Source: Bog-756 sp963727075
Lineage (GTDB): Bacteria; Actinomycetota; Acidimicrobiia; Acidimicrobiales; RAAP-2
NCBI GenBank assembly: GCA_963727075.1
Contig: CAVSET010000006.1
Span: 2,294,001 to 2,358,000, forward strand
DNA length: 64,000 nt
Direction: 5' to 3'
Shown piece by piece: positions 1 to 9,142 of this stretch. The notes beneath the pieces were generated by a model. That model did no database searches. It saw only the letters and a list, made by a program, of their open reading frames with translations, and was not told the DNA's origin. Each line of letters starts with the position of its first letter. Within the stretch, counting starts at the first letter, position 1. Both the position numbers and the translations under genes were made by a program.

Positions 1-1105
1 CCGCCGCGAAGCCACGGTGGCGGAACAGCCTGATGTCCAACATGGGGTGGGACGACCGAAGCTCCCAGGCGATGAAGGTGCTCAGCGCCGCCGACCCCGC
101 CACGAACGACGCCAGCACGGAAGTGCTCGTCCACCCGTGGGCATTCCCCCGGACCAGGCCGAGCACCACACCGAACAGGCCGGCGCTCACCAGTCCGACC
201 CCGACGAGGTCGAGCCGGGAGGGTGCCCCTCGGGACTCGGACAGCTTCCACCAGGCGAGAGGGATGAGCACCACCCCGATCGGCACATTGAGCCAGAAGA
301 TGTACTGCCAGGACCAGCCGCTCGTGACCGCGCCACCGACCAGCGGTCCGATGGCGATGGCCAACCCGCCGATGGCGCCCCACAGGCCCAAAGCGGCGTT
401 GCGGCGTTCCGGCGTGACCGCTGCGCTGAGCAGGGTCAGCGACAGCGGCATGATCATCGCGCCCCCGGCACCCTGGACGGCTCGCGCCGCCACCAGCACC
501 GAGATGTTCGGAGCCAGTGCCGCGATCGCGGACGCCCCGGTGAAGACGGCGATTCCGAGGACGAAGATGCGCCGGCGGCCGAACCGTTCGCCGATCGCCG
601 CCGCCGAGAGCAACAGCACGGCGAACGTCAACGTATAGGCATTGACCGTCCATTCCAGACCGGACAGACCGGCGTGCAGGTGCACCCGGATGACCGGGAG
701 CGCCGTCGACACCACCAGATTGTCCAGCGAGGCCATGAACAGCGCCATGCCGGTGATGACGATGGCCCAGACCGCCCTCCTCCGGGCCGCCGGGGCCGTC
801 CCCCGGCCGGCGTCATCCGGACCCGACCCGGCATCCGTCCTCCGGACGGGACGGTGGGAACGGGCGGGGGTGTGGGAAGCGACCCGGGAGCCGTTGGTCG
901 CCGGCGCACCCGCGGTGCCCGTCGCACCGGCCGGACCTGTTGTGGTGGCCCGCTTCCGCCGGGTCGGGCTCAGCGTCAGCCGGGTGCGGGCGATGCCGCG
1001 CCGGCCGGCTGAGGCCCGCGGGACGGTGCGCCATCTCTTTGATTGTGATTGATCACTAGATACGTGGGACAAAAAAAGCGGGACGGTGAGGGACGGGTGG
1101 TTCAT
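1..1105 (-). CDS. MFS drug-type exporter (DHA2/EmrB-QacA family), C-terminus outside window
   Basis: Proton-driven membrane exporter of the 14-helix DHA2 type. The gene reads leftward and runs off the window edge, so only about 368 N-terminal residues are visible. After a basic, low-complexity N-terminal tail, the first membrane helix carries the family signature MASLDNLVVSTALPVI. It is followed by LEWTVNAYTLTFA, the motif GERFGRRRIF, the helix RAVQGAGGAMIMPLSL, and the loop HPMLDIRLFR typical of DHA2 proteins. The ATG at 1105 is chosen because GGAGGT lies six bases upstream (1112-1117). It follows its TetR gene with only a stop/start overlap, which suggests co-transcription and local regulation. 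The frame is continuous with the upstream TetR gene (see findings). The substrate cannot be read from the sequence. Confidence 0.85.
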   Translation of the reverse strand, partial: MNHPSLTVPLFLSHVSSDQSQSKRWRTVPRASAGRRGIARTRLTLSPTRRKRATTTGPAGATGTAGAPATNGSRVASHTPARSHRPVRRTDAGSGPDDAGRGTAPAARRRAVWAIVITGMALFMASLDNLVVSTALPVIRVHLHAGLSGLEWTVNAYTLTFAVLLLSAAAIGERFGRRRIFVLGIAVFTGASAIAALAPNISVLVAARAVQGAGGAMIMPLSLTLLSAAVTPERRNAALGLWGAIGGLAIAIGPLVGGAVTSGWSWQYIFWLNVPIGVVLIPLAWWKLSESRGAPSRLDLVGVGLVSAGLFGVVLGLVRGNAHGWTSTSVLASFVAGSAALSTFIAWELRSSHPMLDIRLFRHRGFAA

Positions 1106-1729
1106 GCGGGTACCTCCGCGCTCGCGGCCTGGTCGAGCGCGTCGCTGCGCGTCGATGGCCTGGGTCATGGCCTTCACGGCCTGGGCTTTTTCCGGTCCGT
1201 GGCAGAGGCTCTGGGCCCAGCCTTCTGAAATCGACTGGAGATCGATGGCCGCCATCACGTTGATCAGCATCCCCATGGCGAAGAATTCACGGAGCTCCTC
1301 TCCGGAGAGGTGGGTCCGCTCGAAAAAGACCTGCTGGAGCACCTCGAACGTCCGACGGCAGCTGCGGGCGATATCGGGGTCGCCCGGTGCGGCGGCGAAG
1401 CCGTGCAGCTGCACCTGGAGCAGTTCGGGGTCCTGCATGAGCTCCACGTAGGCGATGCCCATGGCCGCCATTGCCTCCTGTCCGTCCAGACCCTCCCCGG
1501 CTTGGGACAGCTCCTGGATGATCCGGTCCCCGACCAGGTCATAGGTGGCTACGAACAGGTCCTTCTTGGTCCCGAACAAGCGGAACAGGTAGGGCTGGGA
1601 GATCCCGGCCCGGGCCGCGATGGCCTCGGTCGACGTCCCTGCGTAGCCCGACCGGGCGAACTCGGAGATGGCGGCAGCCAGCACGGCGGTGCGACGCTCG
1701 TCTGCGGTCTGCCGGGCGGGAACCATCAT
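1102..1729 (-). CDS. TetR-family transcriptional regulator
   Basis: One-component repressor, probably of the MFS exporter just downstream and of itself. Residues about 10-55 form the TetR helix-turn-helix, with RSGYAGTSTEAIAARAGIS as positioning and recognition helices followed by PYLFRLFGTKKDLF, the conserved region after the HTH. The C-terminal ligand domain (about 150 residues) has no recognisable specificity. The ATG at 1729 follows another ATG-rich start context. The reading frame does not stop before the MFS gene: a one-base shift near 1140 would give an ending in AASAEVPA with the TGA at 1102-1104 overlapping the MFS ATG (ATGA). I take that as the true structure and the missing stop as an indel. 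A palindrome just upstream is the likely operator. Confidence 0.85.
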
Positions 1730-1738
1730 GCGTCTATT

Positions 1739-1750
1739 GTGAGTACTCAC
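1739..1750. promoter_or_regulatory. Probable TetR operator palindrome
   Basis: The 12-bp perfect palindrome GTGAGTACTCAC lies 10 bp upstream of the TetR start codon and about 60 bp before otsA. It is followed by another TCACT half-site. The GTGAGT half-site repeated as GAGTACTC is the usual form of operators of TetR repressors of transporter genes. Autoregulation of the TetR-MFS pair is inferred from position. Confidence 0.6.
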
Positions 1751-1810
1751 TCACTAACTTGTCAAGCCCCCTCTGCCTGTCATCGGCGCCACGGGGTAGC
1801 GTCCCTTGGC

Positions 1811-3241
1811 ATGGCTTCCCACCGCTTCGAGGAGAACGGCGAGGGTTCACTGGCCGACACGGTGATGGTCTCCAACCGGGGTCCGCTGGCGTTCCACTTC
1901 GAAGACGGCCTACCCGTGGCCGGCGAGGCGGCCGGTGGGTTGGCGGGGTCGCTGCGCCCGATGATGGCCGGCACCGGCGCCACCTGGGTGGCCTGCACCC
2001 TCGGGGACGCCGATCGGGCCGCCAACGAGGCCGGGCTGATTCCCGACGACGGGTTCCATGTCGAGCTGGTCGACCCCGAGCCGGAGGTCTACAACCTGGC
2101 CTACAACGTGGTGTCCAACGCCATGCTGTGGTTCTGCCATCACCACCTGTTCGATGCAGCCCGCCGGCCCCGTCCCGATCACCGATGGTGGCACGCGTGG
2201 GATGCCTACCGCGAGCTCAACCAGCAGTTCGCCGAACGGGTGGCCAAGGTCGCACCCGTCGGGGGGCGAGTGCTCGTCCAGGACTATCACCTGGCCCTCA
2301 TGGGCTCGACGCTGGCCAACGAGCGGCCGGACCTGAGGACGGTGCACTTCACCCACACACCCTTTGCCGACCCCTCGGTGCTGCGGATGCTCCCGGACGC
2401 GGTGGTGGCCGAGCTGCTGTCGTCCATGGCCGGGTTCGGTGCGTGCGGGTTCCACACCGAGCGGTGGGCTGCGGCCTACCGGGCCAACCAGGCCGGGTCC
2501 GGTTCGGCCTTCGGTCCGGGAGGGGCAGGGGCCGGCCGGACCTTCGTGTCGGCCCTCTCGACCGATCCCGAGCGGCTTCAGGCATCGGCTTCTGATCCGG
2601 CGGTGCCCGCGGCCCTCGCCCGCATCGAGGAGAAGGTGGGGGACCCCGGTCGTCAGGTCATCGTGCGGGTGGACCGGATGGAGCTGTCGAAGAACCTGCT
2701 CCGCGGGTTCTGGGCCTTCGAGGAGCTCCTCGAACGTGAGCCGAGTCGACGCGAACGGGTGGTGTTCGTGGCCCTCGCCTATCCCACCCGTCAAGGACTG
2801 CCCGAGTACCTGGCCTACCAGAACGAGGTGGAGTCCACGGTGGCCCGGATCAACCAACGGTGGGCCAGGCCCGGGTGGACACCGATCGTCCTCGAGGTGG
2901 AGGACGACTACCACGCATCGCTCGCCGCCCTGTCCCGCTACGACGTCCTGCTGGTGAATCCGGTGCGCGACGGGCTGAATCTGGTGGCCAAGGAAGGTCC
3001 GCTCATCAATGCCGGCCACGGGGTTCTCGCGCTGTCCCGCGAAGCCGGCGCCTTCGACGAGCTGTGGCCGGCCGCCCTCGAGGTGAACCCGTTCGACGTG
3101 TCGGGAACGGCCGCCGTCCTGGCCGAGGCGCTCGACATGACCCCGGCCGAGCGGGCCGCCCGGTCCACCGAGCTGCGCCGGCTGATCGTGGCCCGCCACC
3201 CCGCCGACTGGCTGGCTGACCAGCTGGCGGCGGCCGGCTGA
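1811..3241 (+). CDS. otsA: Trehalose-6-phosphate synthase (GT20)
   Basis: Transfers glucose from a nucleotide sugar to glucose-6-phosphate to give trehalose-6-phosphate in the cytosol, for osmotic and desiccation tolerance. The 476-residue protein has the GT20 features in order: VSNRGPLAF at the N-terminus, GGLAGSL in the phosphate-binding loop, VQDYHLALM, HFTHTPF, FGACGFHTERW, VDRMELSKNLLRGFWAFEELL in two parts around the basic donor-binding residues, and VNPVRDGLNLVAKEG near the end. The ATG at 1811 is chosen because the conserved N-terminal strand begins about 20 residues later; an upstream-extended frame exists but overlaps the divergent regulator. The phosphatase otsB lies convergently just downstream, so the two-step pathway is complete here. 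Confidence 0.9.
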   Translation: MASHRFEENGEGSLADTVMVSNRGPLAFHFEDGLPVAGEAAGGLAGSLRPMMAGTGATWVACTLGDADRAANEAGLIPDDGFHVELVDPEPEVYNLAYNVVSNAMLWFCHHHLFDAARRPRPDHRWWHAWDAYRELNQQFAERVAKVAPVGGRVLVQDYHLALMGSTLANERPDLRTVHFTHTPFADPSVLRMLPDAVVAELLSSMAGFGACGFHTERWAAAYRANQAGSGSAFGPGGAGAGRTFVSALSTDPERLQASASDPAVPAALARIEEKVGDPGRQVIVRVDRMELSKNLLRGFWAFEELLEREPSRRERVVFVALAYPTRQGLPEYLAYQNEVESTVARINQRWARPGWTPIVLEVEDDYHASLAALSRYDVLLVNPVRDGLNLVAKEGPLINAGHGVLALSREAGAFDELWPAALEVNPFDVSGTAAVLAEALDMTPAERAARSTELRRLIVARHPADWLADQLAAAG

Positions 3242-3280
3242 CTCCTCCCGGCCGCCGCTGACCCCTCCAGGAGCGGGCGC

Positions 3281-4120
3281 TCAGGCCCCGCCGGAGGGCA
3301 CGGCATCGGCCAACCATGCCAGCACGGCCAGGGCTCCGACCGGTCCCGGCACCACGATGTCTGCCGCCTCGGCCACCTCGGGCGCGCTTTCCTCGTCGAC
3401 GGCGGCGACCGAAGCGGTGGCGAGGCCCCCGGTGGACGCCAGATCGGCCAGGGCGGCGAAGGCCGGGAGGTCACCGAGGTCGTCGCCGAGGTAGCAGGCG
3501 GCCGAGCACCCCGACGCCAGATCCCGCACGACCGAGCCCTTGTCGGTGTCCGTGGGGGGCCGGAGCTCGACCGACATGCGGCCCGGATGGGTCAGGAGCC
3601 CGCGCTGGGCCCCCTCGGCCTCGGCGGCGGTGGTCGCCCACTGGCTGGCCTCGGGAGCCCGGCGCCAGTGGACGGTAACGGCCAGTCCCTTGCTCTCGAT
3701 CTCGACGCCGTCCGGCGCCGAGGAGCGGAGCCTGTCGGCCGCGCTCTGCACCACCGGGCGCCAACGCTCGAGGCCCGGCTTGACCGCCACCTCACCGTCA
3801 CTGGTGGCCCACTCCAACCCGTAGAGCCCGACGAAGCGGACCGACGAGAGACCCTCGGGTGGCGTCGCCCCGTGCCGACCGGCCGTGATCCGGTCGAGGA
3901 GGAACGATGCCGGTCGGCCCGACACCACCGCCACCACGCCGAACCGCCGGGCCAGCCGGGCCAGGACGTCGAGGGCACCGGCGACCGGTCGGGCCTCGGC
4001 CGGGTCGACCACGATCGGGGCCAGCGTGCCATCGAAGTCGGTGATGACTGCGGCCGTCGACGGGCGGTCGAGGAATGGTGCGAGCAGACGCAACGCGTCC
4101 GGTTGGAGTTCGGCGTCCAT
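3281..4120 (-). CDS. otsB: Trehalose-6-phosphate phosphatase (HAD superfamily)
   Basis: Removes phosphate from trehalose-6-phosphate to yield trehalose. The 279-residue protein has HAD motif I as DFDGTLAPIV (nucleophile and acid aspartates at about residues 26 and 28), SGRPASFLLDR, a K in TDKGSVVRDLA and the acidic motif YLGDDLGDLPAF. The ATG at 4120 is preceded by GGAGGGGGAG, a good ribosome binding site. The same frame extends upstream into the LytR_C gene, but that is an artefact of a frameshift there. It is convergent with otsA, 39 bp apart, and together they form the OtsAB pathway. Confidence 0.9.
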   Translation of the reverse strand: MDAELQPDALRLLAPFLDRPSTAAVITDFDGTLAPIVVDPAEARPVAGALDVLARLARRFGVVAVVSGRPASFLLDRITAGRHGATPPEGLSSVRFVGLYGLEWATSDGEVAVKPGLERWRPVVQSAADRLRSSAPDGVEIESKGLAVTVHWRRAPEASQWATTAAEAEGAQRGLLTHPGRMSVELRPPTDTDKGSVVRDLASGCSAACYLGDDLGDLPAFAALADLASTGGLATASVAAVDEESAPEVAEAADIVVPGPVGALAVLAWLADAVPSGGA

Positions 4121-4151
4121 CCGGTGCTCCCCCTCCGATGGCCGCAGCCGG

Positions 4152-4774
4152 TCAGTGATGGGTCGTCGACGTGGTGGTCGGCCGGGCCGTGGTCGCCGTG
4201 GCGGCCGAGGTGGGCGTCGTCGCCCGGGTAGCCACGTCGGGACCGACCACCACCAGGACCACGGCCGCGCCGATCGAACTGATCGGGGCGGCGGTGGTGT
4301 AGGGCTGGACCATGGTGCTCGGCACGCCCAGGGTCTGGGCGATGGCCAGGGCCGACGGACTGGTGACCGGCCAGGTAGTAGATGCTCGAGGCCGCCACCT
4401 TGGCCGACGCGTTGACCGGCGGCGGCCAGGTTCCAGCCGCCCGGCTGGAGCTGGGCCGTCACGGCCGCCGCCGCCCCGGTCACACTCGACGCGTTGGCCA
4501 CCAGCACGGACACCTTGCTCGGGGGAATGGTGGTTGTGGCGCTGTTCAGGTGGGTAGGTGTGCTGGTGGTGGTTGGGGTGGAGGTGGCCGGTCCGGTGGC
4601 CGAGCTCGGAGCCGACGCACTGAGGGCCGCTTTGGGTGCAGACGGATGAATGACACCGAGAAGCAGCACAGTGGCCACGACGAACGACACGAGCACGATG
4701 CCGGCTCGGACGGTCGGAACCCCGCGCCCGCCCGGGCCGTTCGATGGCCCGTCGGACTGAGGAGGGTTGGACAC
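4152..4774 (-). CDS. LytR_C-domain membrane-anchored protein (frameshifted)
   Basis: Small envelope protein of unknown exact role. One transmembrane segment near residues 24-44 (GIVLVSFVVATVLLLGVI) is followed by a Ser/Thr/Pro-rich linker and a LytR_C domain (KVSVLVANASSVTGAAAAV, then ASSIYYLAGHQS, then SALAIAQTLGVPSTMVQPY). LytR_C domains are found at the end of LytR-CpsA-Psr wall-polymer transferases and in stand-alone anchored proteins like this one. Two single-base shifts, near 4411 and 4362, break the frame; joining the pieces restores the domain. The GTG at 4774 is the likely start. It lies 31 bp upstream of otsB on the same strand. Confidence 0.7.
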
Positions 4775-4922
4775 TGCATGTCAGCCTGCCAACCGCAGGG
4801 TGGAGAAGCAAGGCTTTCCCCGACGGGTGCCGCCCGGGTCTCGCCCGGTCCGAAAGGTGGGCCCGCCGTCGGGACCGGGCGACCGTACAATGGCGGTGGC
4901 ACCGGGTTGGTCACGGCACCGG

Positions 4923-4995
4923 GCCGGTGTGGCGCAGTTGGTAGCGCAGACGACTTGTAATCGTCAGGTCGTGGGTTCGATTCCCACCGCCGGCT
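4923..4995 (+). tRNA. tRNA-Thr (anticodon TGT)
   Basis: A 73-nt cloverleaf: acceptor GCCGGTG pairing with CGCCGGC (one wobble), D arm GCGC/GCGC, anticodon arm GACGA-CTTGTAA-TCGTC with anticodon TGT, and T arm GTGGG-TTCGATT-CCCAC. The discriminator base is T. A TACAAT box about 35 bp upstream could be the -10 element. CCA is not encoded. Confidence 0.95.
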
Positions 4996-5191
4996 CCCCT
5001 GACCAGGTGCGTCGCGCCCGCAGGGACCACACCGTCGTCTCGGCCGGGCTCCGGCACCGCCCGCCCGGACCAGGGCAATCGGCCGCGTTCGCTCCGGCGG
5101 ACTTCCAGGTAAGTTCTCTCGGTGACGGCGTGCGGGAGCCCGGCTCGGGCAGCCGTCTCGACGATCCCCATGTGGAGGGGGAGGAGCGGTG

Positions 5192-6454
5192 ATGACGGAC
5201 CTGCTGATGGCGAAAGACCAGCTGACCCTCTCCGACCGATTCGTGGCCACCCGGTCGCTCACCGAATCGTTGGCGTCCCCGCTCTCGGCCGAGGACCAGA
5301 CCGTCCAGTCGATGCCCGACGTGAGCCCGACCAAGTGGCACCGGGCCCACACCACCTGGTTCTTCGAGACCTTCCTCCTGCAGACCGGGCTCAAGGGCTA
5401 CCGATGTTTCCATCCCGACTTCGGCTTCCTCTTCAATTCGTACTACGAGGGCGTCGGCGCCCGTTATCCCCGGCATGATCGCGGGTTGCTCTCCCGGCCC
5501 GGCGTGGCCGAGGTCACCGAGTACCGGGCCCACGTGGATCGGGCCATGGGATCGCTGCTCGACGATCCGTTCAGCCTTCCGGTGGGCGAACTGATCGAGC
5601 TCGGGATCCAGCACGAGCAACAGCACCAGGAGCTCCTGTTGATGGACATCAAGCACGTGCTGTCCCGCAACCCTTCGTTCCCCGCCTACGACGCGGTGCG
5701 CCTCCCGCCACCCGGCCCGGCCGCTGAGCCGACCTGGACCGGTCACGACGAGGGCACCTACGAGATCGGCCACCCCGGCCCGGGCTTCTGTTTCGACAAC
5801 GAGCTGCCCCGCCACCTCGTCTACGTCGGTGCCTTCGACCTCGCCGATCAGCCTGTGAGCTCCGGTCAGTGGTTGGAGTTCATGGCAGACGGTGGCTACC
5901 GCCGGCCGGAGCTGTGGCTCTCGGACGGCTGGGCCACGGTGCAGGAGGAGGGGTGGGAGGCACCCCTCTATTGGTCGACGATCGACGGAGTGTGGCACGA
6001 GTTCACCCTGGGTGGCTCGGTCCCGGTGAACCCGGCCCAGCCGGCCTGCCACCTCAGCTACTACGAGGCCGACGCCTTCGCCCGCTGGGCCGGCTGCCGC
6101 CTCCCGACCGAGGCCGAGTGGGAGGTGGCCGCGACCCAGTCACCGGTCGCCGGTCACTTCCTCGACCAGACCAAGCTCCATCCGACCCCGTCGACGGGCC
6201 AGTCGCCCAAGCCCTGCCTCTACGGCGACGTCTGGCAGTGGACGTCGTCCGCCTACAGCCCTTACCCGGGGTTCGAGCCGGCCCCGGGCACCGTCGGGGA
6301 GTACAACGGCAAGTTCATGGTCAACCAGTACGTCCTGCGCGGCGGGTCGTGCGCCACCCCCCTCGACCATGTGCGGGCCAGCTATCGGAATTTCTTCCCC
6401 CCCTCGGCCCGCTGGGCCTTCTCCGGGGTGCGGATGGCCCGGGACGCCACCTGA
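5192..6454 (+). CDS. egtB: Ergothioneine sulfoxide synthase EgtB
   Basis: Non-haem iron enzyme that joins a thiol to trimethylhistidine (hercynine) to make the sulfoxide precursor of ergothioneine. Residues 1-170 form the DinB-like helical domain with the iron ligands in HTTWFFE and HEQQHQELLLMDIKH. Residues about 185-420 are the FGE-sulfatase-type domain, ending with RGGSCATPLDHVRASYRNFF and the PPSARWAFSGVRMARD tail typical of EgtB. The ATG at 5192 is preceded by GGAGGGGGAGGAG; a GTG one codon earlier is possible. egtD follows after 30 bp, so the pair is probably co-transcribed. No egtA, egtC or egtE is near. The exact sulfur donor is not deducible. Confidence 0.93.
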   Translation: MTDLLMAKDQLTLSDRFVATRSLTESLASPLSAEDQTVQSMPDVSPTKWHRAHTTWFFETFLLQTGLKGYRCFHPDFGFLFNSYYEGVGARYPRHDRGLLSRPGVAEVTEYRAHVDRAMGSLLDDPFSLPVGELIELGIQHEQQHQELLLMDIKHVLSRNPSFPAYDAVRLPPPGPAAEPTWTGHDEGTYEIGHPGPGFCFDNELPRHLVYVGAFDLADQPVSSGQWLEFMADGGYRRPELWLSDGWATVQEEGWEAPLYWSTIDGVWHEFTLGGSVPVNPAQPACHLSYYEADAFARWAGCRLPTEAEWEVAATQSPVAGHFLDQTKLHPTPSTGQSPKPCLYGDVWQWTSSAYSPYPGFEPAPGTVGEYNGKFMVNQYVLRGGSCATPLDHVRASYRNFFPPSARWAFSGVRMARDAT

Positions 6455-6484
6455 GCCCGACCAGGAGCCCGAGAACGACATCCC

Positions 6485-7468
6485 ATGACCGGCGTGATAT
6501 CCCCGACCATCGATGTCCATCTCTCCGCCCACGATCTGCGCGGGGCCATGGAGCACGACGTGATCACCGGCCTGACCGCACGACCGAAGCAGCTGCCGCC
6601 GGTCTACTTCTACGACGACCGTGGTAGCCGCCTCTTCGACGAGATCACCCGGCTGCCCGAGTACTACCCCACCCGCGCCGAGCGGTCGATCCTCGACGCC
6701 CACGCCACCGACATCGCCCGGCGCTCCGACGCCGACACGCTGATCGAGCTCGGCGCCGGGACCTGCGAGAAGTCGAGACTGCTGCTCGACGCCATGCAGT
6801 CCACGGGTCGGCTGCGACGGTTCCTGCCCCTGGACGTGAGTGACACCACGCTGTGGGAGGCGGCCAACGCCCTCTCCGAGGAGTACCCGGGCGTGGCGGT
6901 CAACGCGGTCGTGGCCGACTTCCATCAGCACCTCGATCGGTTGCCGGTCGCCGGGCGCCGGCTGTTCGCCTTCCTCGGGGGGACGATCGGCAATCTCGAC
7001 CCCGGACAGCGCCGTGACTTCTTCATCCAGCTGGGCAAGGTCATGGGCATCGAGGACCGACTGCTGCTCGGCACGGACCTGGTCAAGGACCGGGCCCGTC
7101 TGGTCAGCGCCTATGACGATGCCTCGGGCGTGACCGCCGAGTTCAACCGCAACGTGCTGCACGTGCTCAATCGCGAGCTCGCCGCCGACTTCGATCCCGA
7201 GCGCTTCGAGCACGTGGCCCGCTGGAACGAGCCCGACCGGCGGATCGAGATGTGGCTCCGCTCCCCGGAGCTCCAACGGGTCCATGTCGGCGACCTCGAC
7301 CTCCATCTCGTGTTCGAGCCGGGCGAGGAGATGCTGACCGAGATCAGTACCAAGTTCTCCCCCGACGCACTCGAGGCCGAGCTCGGTGAGTGCGGGTTCA
7401 GGGTCGAGTCGACCTGGCCCTCCGACGGGAGCGAGTTCCTGCTGACGTTGGCCCGGCCCTCCTCCTGA
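6485..7468 (+). CDS. egtD: L-histidine N-alpha-methyltransferase EgtD
   Basis: SAM-dependent trimethylation of histidine to hercynine, the first step of ergothioneine synthesis. The 327-residue length is normal. Motifs seen: LPPVYFYDDRGSRLFDEIT near the N-terminus (histidine-binding region), the SAM loop LIELGAGTCEKSRLLLDAM, PLDVSDTTLW, FAFLGGTIGNLDPGQR, the LLLGTDLVKD segment and the C-terminal EISTKFSPDALEAEL. It starts 30 bp after egtB and completes the core two-gene pathway. Confidence 0.95.
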   Translation: MTGVISPTIDVHLSAHDLRGAMEHDVITGLTARPKQLPPVYFYDDRGSRLFDEITRLPEYYPTRAERSILDAHATDIARRSDADTLIELGAGTCEKSRLLLDAMQSTGRLRRFLPLDVSDTTLWEAANALSEEYPGVAVNAVVADFHQHLDRLPVAGRRLFAFLGGTIGNLDPGQRRDFFIQLGKVMGIEDRLLLGTDLVKDRARLVSAYDDASGVTAEFNRNVLHVLNRELAADFDPERFEHVARWNEPDRRIEMWLRSPELQRVHVGDLDLHLVFEPGEEMLTEISTKFSPDALEAELGECGFRVESTWPSDGSEFLLTLARPSS

Positions 7469-7525
7469 CGACCGGTCTGTCCTCCGGGCTGAGCCCGGTC
7501 CCGAACCGGGGACCGGGAGGCGTCC

Positions 7526-8897
7526 CTAGGAATCGAGGAGGTCCTTCACCGCTGCCTCGATGGCCCGATGGAAGGTCGGATAGGCGTAGATCATGTGCCG
7601 CAGCCGGGTGGTGGGCACCTCGGCATGAACGGCGAGGGTCAACAGTCCCAGCACCTCGCCCCCCCACGGCCCGGCAGAGGTGGATCCGACCAGCACGCCG
7701 CGTTCGGCATCCTCCACCAGCTTGACGAACCCCTGGTTGCCCGCCTTGTGGATCCAACCCCTGGTCGACGAGGGGAGCTCGGTCGTCCCCACCCGGACGT
7801 CGAGCCCACGATCGCGGGCCTGTTGCTCGTTCAACCCGACCGAACCGATCTCCGGGTCGGTGAACGTCACACGGGGGACGGCCCGGTAGTCGGCCGGCAC
7901 CACCGGTTGACCCAGGATGTCGTTGACCACGATGTCCGCCTGGTACATGGAGACGTGGGTGAACGCCCCCTTGCCGGTGATGTCCCCGATCGCCCAGGTG
8001 CGGTCCACCCCCTCCACTCGGAGGTGGTCGTCGACGGGGAGGAACCGGTCGGAGTCGTCGAGACCGACCGAGGACACGTTGAGCCGGTCCAGCTCGGCGT
8101 GGCGGCCGGTGGCGACCAGGAGCCGCTCGGCCGTCACCCGGTCGTCCCCGCCCACATCCAGCGTGAAGCGCGCCCCGTCATGGTGGACCGTCCCGACGGC
8201 CGCCTGCGTCCTGACCTCGATCCCCTCCGACGGCGAAGACCTGCTCGAGCAGCTGCCCGGCCTCGGGCTCCTCCGGGCCGAGCAGGCGCGGGCCGGCCTC
8301 GAGCACCGTGACCGAGGACCCGAACCGACGGAACATCTGGGCCAGCTCGGCCCCGATGGCCCCACCGCCCAGGACGGCCAGGGAGCCGGGGACCTCCTCG
8401 GCCTCGATGGCCTGACGGTTGGTCCAGTACGGAGTGGCGCCGAGGCCGTCCACCGGGGGGACCGAGGGCCGGGTGCCCACGTTGATGACCACCGCCCGGT
8501 CGGCTTCGAAGATGCGGTCGCCCACCGCCACCCGGCCCGGTCCCTCGAGGCGGCCCCATCCCCGTTCGAAGCGGCCACCCTTGGCCTCGAAGCGCTTCAC
8601 CGCCACGGCGTCGTCCCACGAGTCGGTCGCCTCCTCCCGGATGCGCCGTGCCACCGGCGTCCAGTCGGGTCGCACGGTGGCATCACCCGCCATGCCGGGC
8701 ACCCGCCGGGCTTCCGCCAGCAGATCGGCCGCCCGGATCATCATCTTCGAGGGCACGCATCCCCAGTAGGGGCACTCGCCGCCGACCAGCTCGGCGTCGA
8801 TGCCCACCACGTCCATTCCGGCCTCGGCCAGACGCTCGGCGGCGTCCTCGCCACCCGGGCCCATCCCCACCACGATCACGTCCGCTCGTTCGCTCAT
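7526..8897 (-). CDS. Pyridine nucleotide-disulfide oxidoreductase, dihydrolipoamide dehydrogenase-like (frameshifted)
   Basis: FAD- and NAD(P)-dependent flavoprotein. Residues 1-50 hold the FAD-binding Rossmann motif VIVVGMGPGGEDAAERLAEAG and the redox disulfide GGECPYWGCVPSK. About residue 180 is the NAD(P) motif AVLGGGAIGAELAQMFRRFG. The C-terminal part has TWAIGDITGKGAFTHVSMYQA and the dimerisation domain with AYPTFHRAIEAAV, whose His is the usual base near the disulfide. A single-base shift near 8233 breaks the frame after LEQVFAV; the continuation SEGIEVRTQAAVG is in the next frame. The GECPYWGC form of the active site is common in actinobacterial paralogues of unknown substrate, so I do not call it Lpd of the pyruvate complex. 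Confidence 0.85.
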
Positions 8898-9142
8898 CCA
8901 CGCTCCTTCGATTCGAACCGGCCGGGGCGTAGCCGGTCGATGCGTAGCCGGTCGGGGTCGATCAGCCCGCTGGACAGCCCAAGCGGGCCTGCACCTGCGC
9001 CTCCGGTTCTACCCCACCGGCCGGGTTGGGGACACCCGGCCGTCGTGGTGCCCCCACCTCACTCGGCGGCCACCTCCCCCGTGTTGGGCAGAAAGGACCA
9101 AAGGCTCTAACCCTCACCACCTGGTCGAGCCAGGCTGGACCT

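Noticed and set aside
3281..4774. Apparent LytR_C-OtsB fusion of 497 residues
   Set aside because: A frameshift in the LytR_C gene brings it into the otsB frame; otsB has its own RBS and start at 4120.
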